Source: CAYPEZ01 sp964622275
Lineage (GTDB): Bacteria > Patescibacteriota > Minisyncoccia > Phycocordibacterales > UBA6899
Assembly: GCA_964622275.1 (NCBI GenBank)
Contig: CAZUMX010000004.1
Location: 1 to 36,465 of the forward strand
DNA: 36,465 nucleotides
Direction: 5' to 3'
Shown: one piece after another, positions 14,003 through 23,100 of the stretch
Position numbering within the stretch: position 1 is the first letter of the stretch
How the letters are laid out: each line of letters starts with the position of its first letter
Notes under the pieces: generated by a model
Seen by the model: only the letters and a program-made list of their open reading frames with translations
Told to the model about the DNA's origin: nothing
The model's database searches: none
Translations under genes and position numbers: made by a program

Positions 14003-15286
14003 CTACGCAGAAATAAGCTTTTCAAACTGTGTTTTGTCTTTATATGGACCGATAAGCGCAAGACGTGCCTTACTAATATGGAATAACGCTTTAGCAACAC
14101 GCTGAAGATCTTTCGAGGTCACGGATTGAATTTTTTTGGCAATTTCTTCGGGGGTGCGCAATGGACGACGCATAACCTCCGCAAGACCATAGTGCGTTGC
14201 AAGATCGTCAGTTCCCTCAAGAGCAAGGTACATACGACCAATTAAGTGCTCTTTTACCTTAGAGAGCTCTTCTGGCGACACTGGGGAAACAACGAGAGAA
14301 TGAAACTCTGCCAAAATTGCTTTAATAACCTCATCTATACGTTCTGGGGTAACACCTGCTGATGCTGCAAAATACCCGTGGTCAGTATATGCATCCTGTT
14401 CTGCACGAACATAATACCCAACACCGAGTTCATCACGCACTTTTCGAAAAAGCCTAGAACTCATCCCAGAACCAAGGACTCCAGCGAGCACTGCCCCGAT
14501 ATGATGATCTTTGTGTCCAACGGGAAATGCGGGGAATCCAAGAACTAGGTGTGCTTGATCTGAGGTTTTTTCTTTCAAAAAGACCCTAGAACCTTTATCG
14601 TTTGCAACAACCTTCTGTTTAGTTGATTTCTTTGTTTTTGGTGTCGCTGCAAAAGCTTTTTGAATCATACGAAGAGCTTGTGAAGGATTCACATTCCCCG
14701 CCACAATCACCTTGGTTGCCTTAGAAACATAATGCGACTTCCTGTACAAAAGAAAGTCCTCGCGTGTAAATGTACGGATTACTTCTTTATACCCACCGAT
14801 TGGCCATCCTGCAGGTTGGTCTCCGTAGAGAAGTTCCATAAAATACTCCCCAACGCGACGCATCGGAAGATCTTCATACATATTGAGCTCATCTGCGATA
14901 ACCCCTTTTTCTTTTTCGATCTCGTTCACCTCAAGAAGAGGATTGAGGTATAAATCAGAGAGCACGTCGAGAAGCTTTGGGAACTGTTCTGCGCGTGCTT
15001 TTGCATAGTACCCAGTCCATTCTTGAGATGTGAATGCGTTGTATTCAGCACCAAGCCCATCAAGAAGCTCACTGATCATGCTTGTAGCTGGGCGATTCGT
15101 TGTCCCCTTAAACATCATGTGTTCAAGGAAATGAGAAAGACCATTTTTGTCTTTTGTTTCATACTTCGACCCTGCTTCCACCGTTACAAGCACGGTCACT
15201 GTGCGTTGATCTTTTTGTGGAACAATAATGCCGGTAAGTCCAGACGGAAATACTTTGCGAATGAAGGGTTTCTTGTGTGGTGTCAT
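14003..15286 (-). CDS. M16 family zinc metallopeptidase
   Basis: A 427-residue pitrilysin-like peptidase of the mitochondrial-processing-peptidase or PqqL type. The inverted zinc motif HFLEH is at residues 52-56, and the third ligand region EKEKGVIADELNMYED is at about 124-139. The second half (about 200-420) is the inactive M16_C-like repeat (LGFPAFPVGHKDHHIGAVLAGVLGSGMSSRLF, VRDELGVGYYV). No signal peptide is seen, so it probably acts in the cytoplasm on peptides. The frame is open 12 codons upstream, but MTPHKKPF at 15286 is chosen because the -10 TACACT lies 7 nt before it. It is monocistronic. Confidence 0.93.
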   Translation of the reverse strand: MTPHKKPFIRKVFPSGLTGIIVPQKDQRTVTVLVTVEAGSKYETKDKNGLSHFLEHMMFKGTTNRPATSMISELLDGLGAEYNAFTSQEWTGYYAKARAEQFPKLLDVLSDLYLNPLLEVNEIEKEKGVIADELNMYEDLPMRRVGEYFMELLYGDQPAGWPIGGYKEVIRTFTREDFLLYRKSHYVSKATKVIVAGNVNPSQALRMIQKAFAATPKTKKSTKQKVVANDKGSRVFLKEKTSDQAHLVLGFPAFPVGHKDHHIGAVLAGVLGSGMSSRLFRKVRDELGVGYYVRAEQDAYTDHGYFAASAGVTPERIDEVIKAILAEFHSLVVSPVSPEELSKVKEHLIGRMYLALEGTDDLATHYGLAEVMRRPLRTPEEIAKKIQSVTSKDLQRVAKALFHISKARLALIGPYKDKTQFEKLISA

Positions 15287-15293
15287 AAAAATG

Positions 15294-15322
15294 AGTGTAC
15301 CCCAAATCCAGAGTCCCCACAA
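15294..15322 (-). promoter_or_regulatory. promoter of the M16 peptidase, leaderless layout
   Basis: Minus strand: TTGTGG 15322-15317, 17-nt spacer, TACACT 15299-15294, then 7 nt to the ATG. It directly follows the T-run of the upstream terminator. Confidence 0.5.
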
Positions 15323-15324
15323 AT

Positions 15325-15349
15325 AAAAAAGCGCGCCTATGCGGCGCGC
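15325..15349 (-). terminator. terminator overlapping the end of the upstream gene
   Basis: Minus strand: GCGCGCC (15349-15343), 5-nt loop, GGCGCGC (15337-15331), then six T. The TAG stop of the upstream gene (15339-15337) straddles the loop and the second stem arm, so the first arm is coding sequence. Confidence 0.85.
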
Positions 15350-15693
15350 CGACGTTCTCTCGAGCAGAGTGCGTTATGCAAGCAATGAAAAATTTGCATT
15401 GCATCCTGCATGGCTTCCAGTTTTGGCCTGAATGTTCTCTCCTTTGCTTGTTCCAGCAAAGAAAGAAACCGATTGATTCGAAAAAAGGTATCATCCAAAG
15501 GATACTTTGGGAAAACCTCTTTGAGGAAGTCTTGAGATGCTACGGATTCTCCCGACAAAAGTGGCTTGAATGAAAGCAAAAAATCTCCGATGATAAGCCC
15601 ATTTACGCTTGCCCGCTCAAAGTAGGCTTGAGTAAGCATATCTTGAACAGTGACAACTCTTGCCTTTAGAGTTGCATAATTCTCAATAGACAT
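15337..15693 (-). CDS. hypothetical 118-residue helical protein
   Basis: No family is recognised. The protein is predicted mostly helical, with mixed charge and no membrane segment (MSIENYATLKARVVTVQDM, RINRFLSLLEQAKERT, AMQDAMQIFHCLHNAL), and it ends in a basic tail RERRRAA. The start is supported by AAGAGGA 8 nt upstream and by a strong promoter at 15724-15751. The C-terminal codons form the first arm of its own terminator. The gene is monocistronic. It is probably a real cytoplasmic protein; its function is unknown. Confidence 0.7.
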   Translation of the reverse strand: MSIENYATLKARVVTVQDMLTQAYFERASVNGLIIGDFLLSFKPLLSGESVASQDFLKEVFPKYPLDDTFFRINRFLSLLEQAKERTFRPKLEAMQDAMQIFHCLHNALCSRERRRAA

Positions 15694-15723
15694 TTACGAT
15701 CCTCTTCTCTAAACCACACGAGG

Positions 15724-15751
15724 ATTATCTACAAAAAATTATATCTGTCAA
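15724..15751 (-). promoter_or_regulatory. promoter, TTGACA-16-GATAAT
   Basis: Minus strand: perfect TTGACA 15751-15746, 16-nt spacer, GATAAT 15729-15724. It drives the 118-residue gene with a leader of about 25 nt that contains a Shine-Dalgarno. Confidence 0.7.
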
Positions 15752-15787
15752 CTACGTCAATTTATTGCGTCTCTGTGTTCCGCATCA

Positions 15788-16207
15788 TCACAAAGGTGGT
15801 GACTGACGGTCGCGATAATCCCGTAGGGTAGAATTTCGCTTAGCAAGTCTCTCAATTTCAGCTTGAATGTCTTCTTGGGTCGGCACGGTTCTTGCATCAC
15901 GATAGGGAGAAAAAAAATATTCAAGGGAGGCATTTCTTGGGTCGTCAGCAGAAAAAGAATCTCCTTTCGCAATTTCATGCAGCCTCAAGATTCTTCCTTC
16001 ATTTATCGTAATCTCTTTTATTGCCTCATCCTTTGTAAGGCTCTCGATAGACCGTTTGGGTGAGTCCTTGTGAAATTCATTACTGTTGGGAATTTCTACT
16101 GTTTCTTCCTTCTTATCCATTCTCGCAATAGCTCCAGCGGCAATAACCGCTCCTGCTCCGATAAGAAAGTTGCGGCGAGATGGATCTTCTGGTGCTCCTT
16201 CTTTCAT
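15788..16207 (-). CDS. twin-arginine signal protein of unknown function
   Basis: A 139-residue protein with a clear Tat-type leader: SRRNFL at residues 10-15, followed by a hydrophobic stretch GAGAVIAAGAIA (17-28). The remaining 110 residues are charged and mostly helical, with no recognised domain and no obvious cofactor motif (EITINEGRILRLHEIAKG, IQAEIERLAKRNSTLRDY). No clear AxA cleavage site follows, so it may stay anchored in the membrane. It starts 5 nt after the glyS stop and is presumably cotranscribed with it. The substrate or partner is unknown. No tatA or tatC is in the window. Confidence 0.7.
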   Translation of the reverse strand: MKEGAPEDPSRRNFLIGAGAVIAAGAIARMDKKEETVEIPNSNEFHKDSPKRSIESLTKDEAIKEITINEGRILRLHEIAKGDSFSADDPRNASLEYFFSPYRDARTVPTQEDIQAEIERLAKRNSTLRDYRDRQSPPL

Positions 16208-16212
16208 AGACG

Positions 16213-17571
16213 TTATGCTACCACACTCATCAGTTCATTTAGGGGAATGCGCTTTTGCTCTCCGGTATCTCGATCTCGGACAGTCACATCGTTTTTCTCA
16301 AGTGAATCAAAGTCTACGGTCACACAGTATGGCGTCCCAATCTCATCTTGGCGGCGGTAGCGTTTCCCTATGTTGCCATTATCATCAAACATCACATTTG
16401 GAACTGTTCTGCGGATCGTGTCGTACACTTCACGAGCCTTTGTGACGAGCTCAGGTTTATTCTTGAGAAGAGGAAACACGGCGATACGTACTGGAGCGAC
16501 ATTCTTTGAGAGTTTGAGGTATATGCGTTTTTCTCCTCCCATCTCATCCTCTGTATACGCACTCGAGAGAATAGCGAGAATTGCACGATCAAGACCAAAC
16601 GAAGGCTCAATGCAGTGAGGGTAGAAACGCTCCTTTGTCTCTTCGTCAAAATACTGAGAATCTTTTTCGCGACCCGTCATGGCTCCATGAGCTCGAAGGT
16701 CAAAGTCTGTTCGATATGCAAGACCCGAGAGCTCTTTGCGTCCAAACGGATAATCAAACTCAAAATCAATAGTGCGTTTAGAGTAGTGCGCAAGATCTTC
16801 TTTTGCTACTTCGAGTTCGTGCACTCGTTCTTTTGGAAGGCCAACATCTGCCCAAAATGCATGTGTTTCCTTGCGAAGTTCTTCAAATGCCCGGTCCCAA
16901 TCCCCCTCCTTTACAAAATACTCTATTTCCATTTGTTCAAACTCTCTGGTGCGGAAGGTAAAATCACGAGGTGCAATCTCGTTTCTAAATGCTTTACCAA
17001 TTTGTGCCATACCAAACGGCAGTCGAGGATGAAATGTATCGAGAATATTCTTAAAGTTTACAAACATCCCCTGAGCCGTTTCTGGACGAAGATAAGCAAT
17101 ATTTGATGAATCTTCATTCGCCCCAACAGATGTCTTAAACATCATATTGAACTGACGCACGTCACCAAGAAGATTTCCTTCTGGGCTTTTAATCTTCTTT
17201 TCTGTTATCGCCTTTTGAAGATCATCGAGCTTCATTCCCTTTACATCAACACCAGCATCTTCAAGTAAATGATCCGCACGATACCTTTTTTTGGTTTTTA
17301 AATCCTCAACGAGCGGGTCTGCAAAACCAGCAACGTGTCCTGAGGCTTCCCAGACTCGTGGATTCATGACGATCGCAGCATCCATTCCATACATATCATT
17401 TCGATCAAGAACAAATCTCTTCCACCAAAGCCGCTTTACATTCTCCTTTAGTGCAACGCCGAGTGGACCGTAATCCCAAGTTCCTGCAAGTCCTCCGTAT
17501 ACTTCACTACCGGGATAAATAAACCCTCGTCTCTTTGTGAGCGAAACAATGTCTGCCATGATATCTACCAT
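16213..17571 (-). CDS. glyS: glycyl-tRNA synthetase, dimeric class II type
   Basis: Charges tRNA-Gly. The 452-residue protein is the alpha2 form (eukaryote/archaea/Gram-positive-like), not the alpha2-beta2 form. Class II motifs: motif 1 region DYGPLGVALKENVKRLWW, motif 2 KAFRNEIAPRDFTFRTREFEQMEIEYF, and motif 3 HCIEPSFGLDRAILAIL. The C-terminal anticodon-binding domain (about 350-450) contains VFPLLKNKPELV. ATG 17571 (MVDIMAD) is chosen because a good promoter ends 8 nt upstream; a second ATG four codons later is possible. The Tat-signal gene follows after 5 nt. Confidence 0.97.
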   Translation of the reverse strand: MVDIMADIVSLTKRRGFIYPGSEVYGGLAGTWDYGPLGVALKENVKRLWWKRFVLDRNDMYGMDAAIVMNPRVWEASGHVAGFADPLVEDLKTKKRYRADHLLEDAGVDVKGMKLDDLQKAITEKKIKSPEGNLLGDVRQFNMMFKTSVGANEDSSNIAYLRPETAQGMFVNFKNILDTFHPRLPFGMAQIGKAFRNEIAPRDFTFRTREFEQMEIEYFVKEGDWDRAFEELRKETHAFWADVGLPKERVHELEVAKEDLAHYSKRTIDFEFDYPFGRKELSGLAYRTDFDLRAHGAMTGREKDSQYFDEETKERFYPHCIEPSFGLDRAILAILSSAYTEDEMGGEKRIYLKLSKNVAPVRIAVFPLLKNKPELVTKAREVYDTIRRTVPNVMFDDNGNIGKRYRRQDEIGTPYCVTVDFDSLEKNDVTVRDRDTGEQKRIPLNELMSVVA

Positions 17572-17579
17572 ATCCCTCT

Positions 17580-17608
17580 ATCCTAGGGGGAATTCTTCAT
17601 CATGGCAA
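17580..17608 (-). promoter_or_regulatory. promoter of glyS, leaderless layout
   Basis: Minus strand: TTGCCA 17608-17603, 17-nt spacer, TAGGAT 17585-17580, then 8 nt to the ATG at 17571. Confidence 0.6.
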
Positions 17609-17622
17609 TAAGGACAAAAAGA

Positions 17623-19548
17623 CTACTCAATGACCACTCCCCCTCCTTTAGGAACCATGGGGTCGGTTGGTGCGATTGTATTCAAGCGTCCCGCTTGTTC
17701 TTCAATGGCAGTTCCTGTGAAATTATCAGTGCCCGTGAGGACAGATTCATGGAGAATATCTGGACTTTCCCCCACTTGCCCAAGCGAAGGAGAGATCGAG
17801 ACTTGGAATGCTACTTGCTTAATTGGACTAATAATCCCCGCACCAGCTGTCACTTGACCAACATTCCATGTCACAATTCCACGGTTTGGATCATACACAA
17901 TATCTTCAGCCTGCGGATCAATCGTATTTTCCCAGTTTACGTACGAAGGAAGCCGCGAGGTGACGACCATATCATCAACAGTGTTTGATGTATTCACCAC
18001 GGACCAAATGATGGTATATGAGGTTGACTGTCCTACACGTGGTGGAATGGGTCCCGTGTTTTGAATAGGACTATCAAAATGGACAAGTCGACTCGCAAAC
18101 TTTACTTCCGTCGAGAAACGTACAGTTCGACTTACAACGGTTTTAATTTCTTCAGGAACCCCTGATTCACTTGTGCGTTTCCCGCGGATAGTTACATCGA
18201 GTGTAATTTCTGGGTTTCGTAATAGGCGATCCTTTGTTTGCGCTGGAAGAGCACGGAACATGAGGTCCACTTCTCCTGACTGTCCAGCATCAATCTGCGC
18301 TAGAACGGGAGTTTCACGCTCATCCCATACAACGGTATCGTCGCTCGATCGATAAAATCCAGTTTGAGAACTAATAGACCGTCGGTCCAAGGGACTTCCA
18401 TGAAGAGCAACCTCTACTTGCGCATTCGTAATGCGAGAAGAAAGATTGTTCTTCCAAATAATTTTGGTATTCAGTGACTGATCAAACGCAGTGACATAAG
18501 GCTCAGAGGGCTTACCGTTGATTTCAACAGAAACTCCCAAGAAAGGTTTTTTTATGGTGATGCCAGAGAGGAGTGAACCATAGATCGTTTCGATAGTATA
18601 TTCTTGCCTACCCTGCGTCCCAACATACGTCCTGAAAACTTTTTCTTGACCATCCTCTCCAGAAAGAGATCCTCGAATAAGTACAGTGCGTTTCGATCCT
18701 GGATCAACCTTACCGAGTTTCCATACATTGTTTTGGAAAACAGGTTTTTCGCTTGCCTCTTTAAACGTGAAGCCGAAGGGGTAATCAACCTTCAGAAGAA
18801 CATCATTTAAGGATTCACGTGCATTTGCGGTAAGATCAACACGCAATTCTAACTCTCCACCATTATTCACCTCTCTCAGGGTATCAACCTTCACGTTAAT
18901 TGGTGATGCTGAAATATTTACTAGATACTCCTGTTCCTTCTTTAATGAAGAGTTAATTCCATCGATGCGATATTCGAGGTGAGCCAATACGCTTTGTTCA
19001 GTTTTTTCTTCACCAAGAAAAATAACTTTTGTGTGATATACCCCATTCGCTCCAGGAGCGATCTCGCCGAGAATTTTCTTTTCTTCACGAAGTGGCTTTG
19101 TGATATCAGACGGAGAACGCGCCCCTTCTGGGTACGTTAGGACAAGATTAGCATAAGGAAGTGAAACACGATTTCTGTTTGCAATAGTAACAGTAAATTC
19201 GACCTGCTCTCCCGCCGCAACAGACACCGGTCCTTCAATGTTAATAGCAACGTTTTTGTCAGATGCCCTTGCGTTTGGATCATCAAAAATCACCTTGTAG
19301 ACCAAGAAACTGATTGATGAAAGGAATAACAAAATAATGACGCCGAGAAAAAACTTAAATGCGCTCACTTGTGCGTAGGTTTTTTTTGTTACCGAAGTCG
19401 ACATGGTCGTTGGCCAATCAGTATGTACCGCAATGTCATGGGGAGTGAGCACCCCACCAAGAGGTTTAGGAAGTGCCTCGCTTGGAGTTCCCTCAAGCTC
19501 TTGTTTCACTTGCTCTAGTCGACTGTTGTCAAAATCACGCTGTGTCAC
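17623..19548 (-). CDS. large single-pass surface protein with repeated beta domains
   Basis: About 641 residues. A cytoplasmic N-tail of about 60 residues is followed by one membrane segment (about 64-86, FFLGVIILLFLSSISFLVYK) and then some 550 external residues. The external part is beta-rich and resembles tandem DUF11/CARDB-like Ig folds: VAAGEQVEFTVTIANRNRVS, NARESLNDVLLKVDYPFGFT, QSTSYTIIWSVVNTSNTVDD, DIVYDPNRGIVTWNVGQV. It is probably a cell-surface or adhesion protein; the ligand is unknown. The frame also allows GTG 19554; GTG 19548 is chosen because the extended -10 lies 7 nt before it. It is monocistronic, downstream of recO. Confidence 0.82.
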   Translation of the reverse strand: MTQRDFDNSRLEQVKQELEGTPSEALPKPLGGVLTPHDIAVHTDWPTTMSTSVTKKTYAQVSAFKFFLGVIILLFLSSISFLVYKVIFDDPNARASDKNVAINIEGPVSVAAGEQVEFTVTIANRNRVSLPYANLVLTYPEGARSPSDITKPLREEKKILGEIAPGANGVYHTKVIFLGEEKTEQSVLAHLEYRIDGINSSLKKEQEYLVNISASPINVKVDTLREVNNGGELELRVDLTANARESLNDVLLKVDYPFGFTFKEASEKPVFQNNVWKLGKVDPGSKRTVLIRGSLSGEDGQEKVFRTYVGTQGRQEYTIETIYGSLLSGITIKKPFLGVSVEINGKPSEPYVTAFDQSLNTKIIWKNNLSSRITNAQVEVALHGSPLDRRSISSQTGFYRSSDDTVVWDERETPVLAQIDAGQSGEVDLMFRALPAQTKDRLLRNPEITLDVTIRGKRTSESGVPEEIKTVVSRTVRFSTEVKFASRLVHFDSPIQNTGPIPPRVGQSTSYTIIWSVVNTSNTVDDMVVTSRLPSYVNWENTIDPQAEDIVYDPNRGIVTWNVGQVTAGAGIISPIKQVAFQVSISPSLGQVGESPDILHESVLTGTDNFTGTAIEEQAGRLNTIAPTDPMVPKGGGVVIE

Positions 19549-19555
19549 AACCACA

Positions 19556-19564
19556 ATAATACCA
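19556..19564 (-). promoter_or_regulatory. extended -10 promoter of the surface protein
   Basis: Minus strand: TGGTATTAT (TATTAT at 19561-19556), 7 nt before GTG 19548. Confidence 0.45.
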
Positions 19565-19574
19565 CATGGCCATA

Positions 19575-20117
19575 TTACGTGTGGACGGTATTCAAAATGC
19601 GATTGATTTCAATCACATATTTCTTCTTGGTCTCTGAAGCAATTTCATGATCTGTATACGAAGGAACATCAATACCCCAATAGCCCAACTGGTGGAATAT
19701 GCGCGCAAGGGTTAAAGCCTCCCAGTCAGTCCGACGCGACGCATGATGACACAGGAGTTCGCGGTGTGCATGGAGGAAAGCAAAAATTTGCGGAGCAGTA
19801 CTCTCGTGAGGGAGGAATCGTCGAATTATGTTAGAAATACGTGCTAGCGATTGTGTATCATTCACCCGAAGAGCGTCGTGTGTTGTGGGAGTTGCTGTCG
19901 TAAGTCGCCATCCACTTGCGCCACGAACAATATTCGCAAGCACCCAAGACATTGGCTGAACAACATATCTCAAGCGAGACACTTCTTTCCGAATACCTCG
20001 AGCATGCACACTTATTCGGCCAATATCCTTAGTAAAAAGTTCAACAACGGCGTCTGCTTCTCCTGATGGAATCGATGTCATCACGAGTGCGGGGGTGTGG
20101 TAGATGTGGTGAGGCAT
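19575..20117 (-). CDS. recO: DNA repair protein RecO, short form
   Basis: A mediator that loads RecA onto SSB-coated DNA. The N-terminal OB fold is clear (HTPALVMTSIPSGEADAVVELFTKDIGRISVHARGIRK, about residues 7-45). The helical C-terminal domain is present but shortened: 180 residues in total against about 240 in most bacteria, with no CxxC zinc finger. It starts 3 nt after the ileS stop and is cotranscribed with it. SSB with the recruiting tip PEDIPF is also encoded in the window. Confidence 0.88.
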   Translation of the reverse strand: MPHHIYHTPALVMTSIPSGEADAVVELFTKDIGRISVHARGIRKEVSRLRYVVQPMSWVLANIVRGASGWRLTTATPTTHDALRVNDTQSLARISNIIRRFLPHESTAPQIFAFLHAHRELLCHHASRRTDWEALTLARIFHQLGYWGIDVPSYTDHEIASETKKKYVIEINRILNTVHT

Positions 20118-20120
20118 ATT

Positions 20121-23100
20121 TTACGTTAACGTAACATCTAGCGTAAACGTATCCACAACAACCTGATCGCCTTGCTCTCCCTTCTTGAAAGAGATATCTT
20201 TGGCGTGCACGGTCTTCTTCCAATCTTCAGGTATGCGAGAGAGGAATGCTTGTCCCTCTTCATCGCGAGCACCAAGAGTGAGCATAATGACATCTTGAGG
20301 ATTCAGAGAATGCTTTTTGCGTAATTCTTGAATTGCGCGTGTGAGGTCACGGAGTTGTCCTTCGTGCCGGAGAGCTGGAGTAATCTCCGCATCAAGAGTA
20401 ACCCCAGAGGACGCATCGACAACAACCTCTTTTACGTTCACTTCTTCTCTCAGAATTTCAAGATAAGCATCAGGAAGTTGCTCTGGGATTGAGAGCGACC
20501 GGAGTGGCTGACGCACCTTAATCCCAAGCTTCACACGGGTATCAAGGGCAAGCGTTACGATACTTCTGAGACGCTCCATGTGTGTAATAGTTTCAGGAAC
20601 ATATGGAATATCCTTTGGCCACGACGAGAGGTGAACACTTTCAGGGTCATGTTTCCCTCGCACGAGGGCAAAAATTTCCTCTGCAAAAAACGGCATAATA
20701 GGTGCAATCAGCCGAGCAAAAATATGTAGCGACTGTCGAAGTGTTGTGGCAGCATGAGTGGCGTCTTCCTCATGTTCACTCTTGAGACGTTCTCGAGAAC
20801 GACGCACGTACCATGTCGAAAGATCATCAACAAATTCTGGAATGCCCCGCACAGCAGCATCGAGTTCAAATCGCTCAAGTCCACTAGATATACTCGCTTC
20901 AAGTTCAGAGAGTCGCGAGAGAATCCACTGATCGAGTACTTGGGGGCTTAGAGACCCTTTTTCGTCTACTTTGTCACGATACAGTTCGAAAAATGTGCAT
21001 ACGTTCTTTGTACGGAGGAGGATCTTCTTATACAACTCATCAATACCAGCCATTGAAAAGTTGAGATTCTCTCCTCTTACAACAGGTGACGCAAGCATAT
21101 AAAGCCTCAGAGTATCAGCTCCATATTTATGAATGACTTCCATGGGGTCTGGGTAGTTCTTGAGCTTCTTGGACATTTTTTGCCCATCTTCAGCCATGAT
21201 TAATCCCGTACAGATCACACTCTTGAATGCACTTTTCCCAAAGAGGCCCACAGAAAGGACCAGCATGTTGTAGAACCACCCTCGAGTTTGATCCACGGCT
21301 TCGGCAATAAAATCAGCTGGGAAATTTTTGAGAAAACGTACACCTGCCTCTGTCGTATCATTTCCTAGGTAGTGAAACTGCGCAAAAGGCATTGAACCGG
21401 ATTCAAACCAACAGTCAAACACTTCAGGGATACGACGCATGAGCCCGCCACATGCACAATGCAGGATTGCCTGATCGATGTATGGGCGATGAAAATCGAG
21501 TTCCCATGAATCATTGTGTGGGATTGGAGTGTAGTGAAAAACTTCTGTCCCTGCTGTTGGGAGAAAATCTTCTCCGCGCTGTTCCTTTTCTTTCACCGAC
21601 TCTCGTACAGACAGACCACCTGCTCCAGAATGAAGCATCCAAATATCATATTCATGGGTCACAACAAGAATGTGTTTTCCTTCATATTTTTTATCTATCT
21701 CGTCAATAAAACCCATGACACGCTTTCTGACATCAGAAAGATTTTCTCCTTTCTCTGGGCGCTTCTCAAACTTTTCTTCTAGCGAAGAAAAATATGCTCG
21801 GTAATTCTCAATGGGACCACAATCAAACTCTCCTGCATTAATTTCACTTAAGCGATCATCAAAAATAATATTGTTTGGATCGAAGCCTAGTGTTTCTGCA
21901 ACAATATGGGCTGTTTCTTTTGTGCGAAGAAAAGGTGATGCATATATCACATCAATGGTCTTTCCTCCTTTTAGTTCTTTCGCTGATGCTTGGACTTGCT
22001 TCTTCCCTTTCTCTGTAAGATGGTGGGGGTCTGTCTTTTTTCCGCTAATGATATTGTGTGCGTTTGATTCAGCTTCCCCATGACGCATGAGCGTATACGT
22101 GTTGCGTTCTTTTGTGTTGGCGCGGAGCTCAGACAACGAACCTATCACCGATATATCCTTACAAGATTCACATCTCCATACAGGGAGAGGGGCTCCCCAA
22201 TATCGTGTTCGAGAAATTGCCCAATCACGTGCATTTTCTAGCCAATGACCAAACCGCCCGTCCCGAATATGTTCAGGGACCCATAGGATTTTTTTGTTTT
22301 CCTGAACAAGATCGTCTTTAATCGAGGTCACTTTCACAAACCAACTTGTCGCCGCATAATTGAGAAGCGGTGTATCACATCGCCAGCAGTGTGGATAAGA
22401 GTGTGTAATATTTTCTTTAGCAAAAAATGTCCCAGAATCTTGAAGATATTTGAGGACGGCGATATCTGTTGCGAGACGCACTTTATCTTCTCCTTTTGGC
22501 TTTACCTCCATTCCTGCAAGCACTTTTACTTCAGGAGCGACAGTTCCATCCATCTTCACATGCTGGATAAATGGAAGCTTTTCTTTTTCTCCGAGTTTCA
22601 TATCGTCCTCCCCGAATGCGGGTGCGATGTGCACAATTCCTGTTCCGTCTTCTGTGGTCACAAAATCCGCAGCGTAGACTTTCCACCCTCGCTCATAATT
22701 CTTGAGATCAGTTTTTTTTGCGTAATCGCCAAAGACAGGAGTATAAGATTTCCCAATCAAACTTTCTCCTTTCACCTTCTTAAGCACTTCGTAAGCGTGG
22801 TCCTTAAAGACAGTAGAGAGACGAGATTCTGCAAGAACGTATGTTGCTCCTTCAACACGAAGAAAAACATAATCAATATCCTTCCCCACCGCAAGCGCCA
22901 CGTTCCCAGGGAGCGTCCATGGCGTTGTCGTCCAGACAAGAAAGTATGTGTTTTCTTCCCCTTCCACGGCAAATTTCACATACACTGAAATATCCTTCAC
23001 GTCTTTGTATCCAAGAGAGACTTCAGAGACGGCCAGTGTCGTTTCGCAGCGAGGACAAATATGCATTGACTTATATCCCTCATAAATCAGCCCCTTGTCA

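Noticed and set aside
22389..22988. 199-residue plus-strand ORF antisense to ileS
   Set aside because: Shadow of a well-conserved coding region; the Cys/Phe-rich translation is typical of antisense frames.
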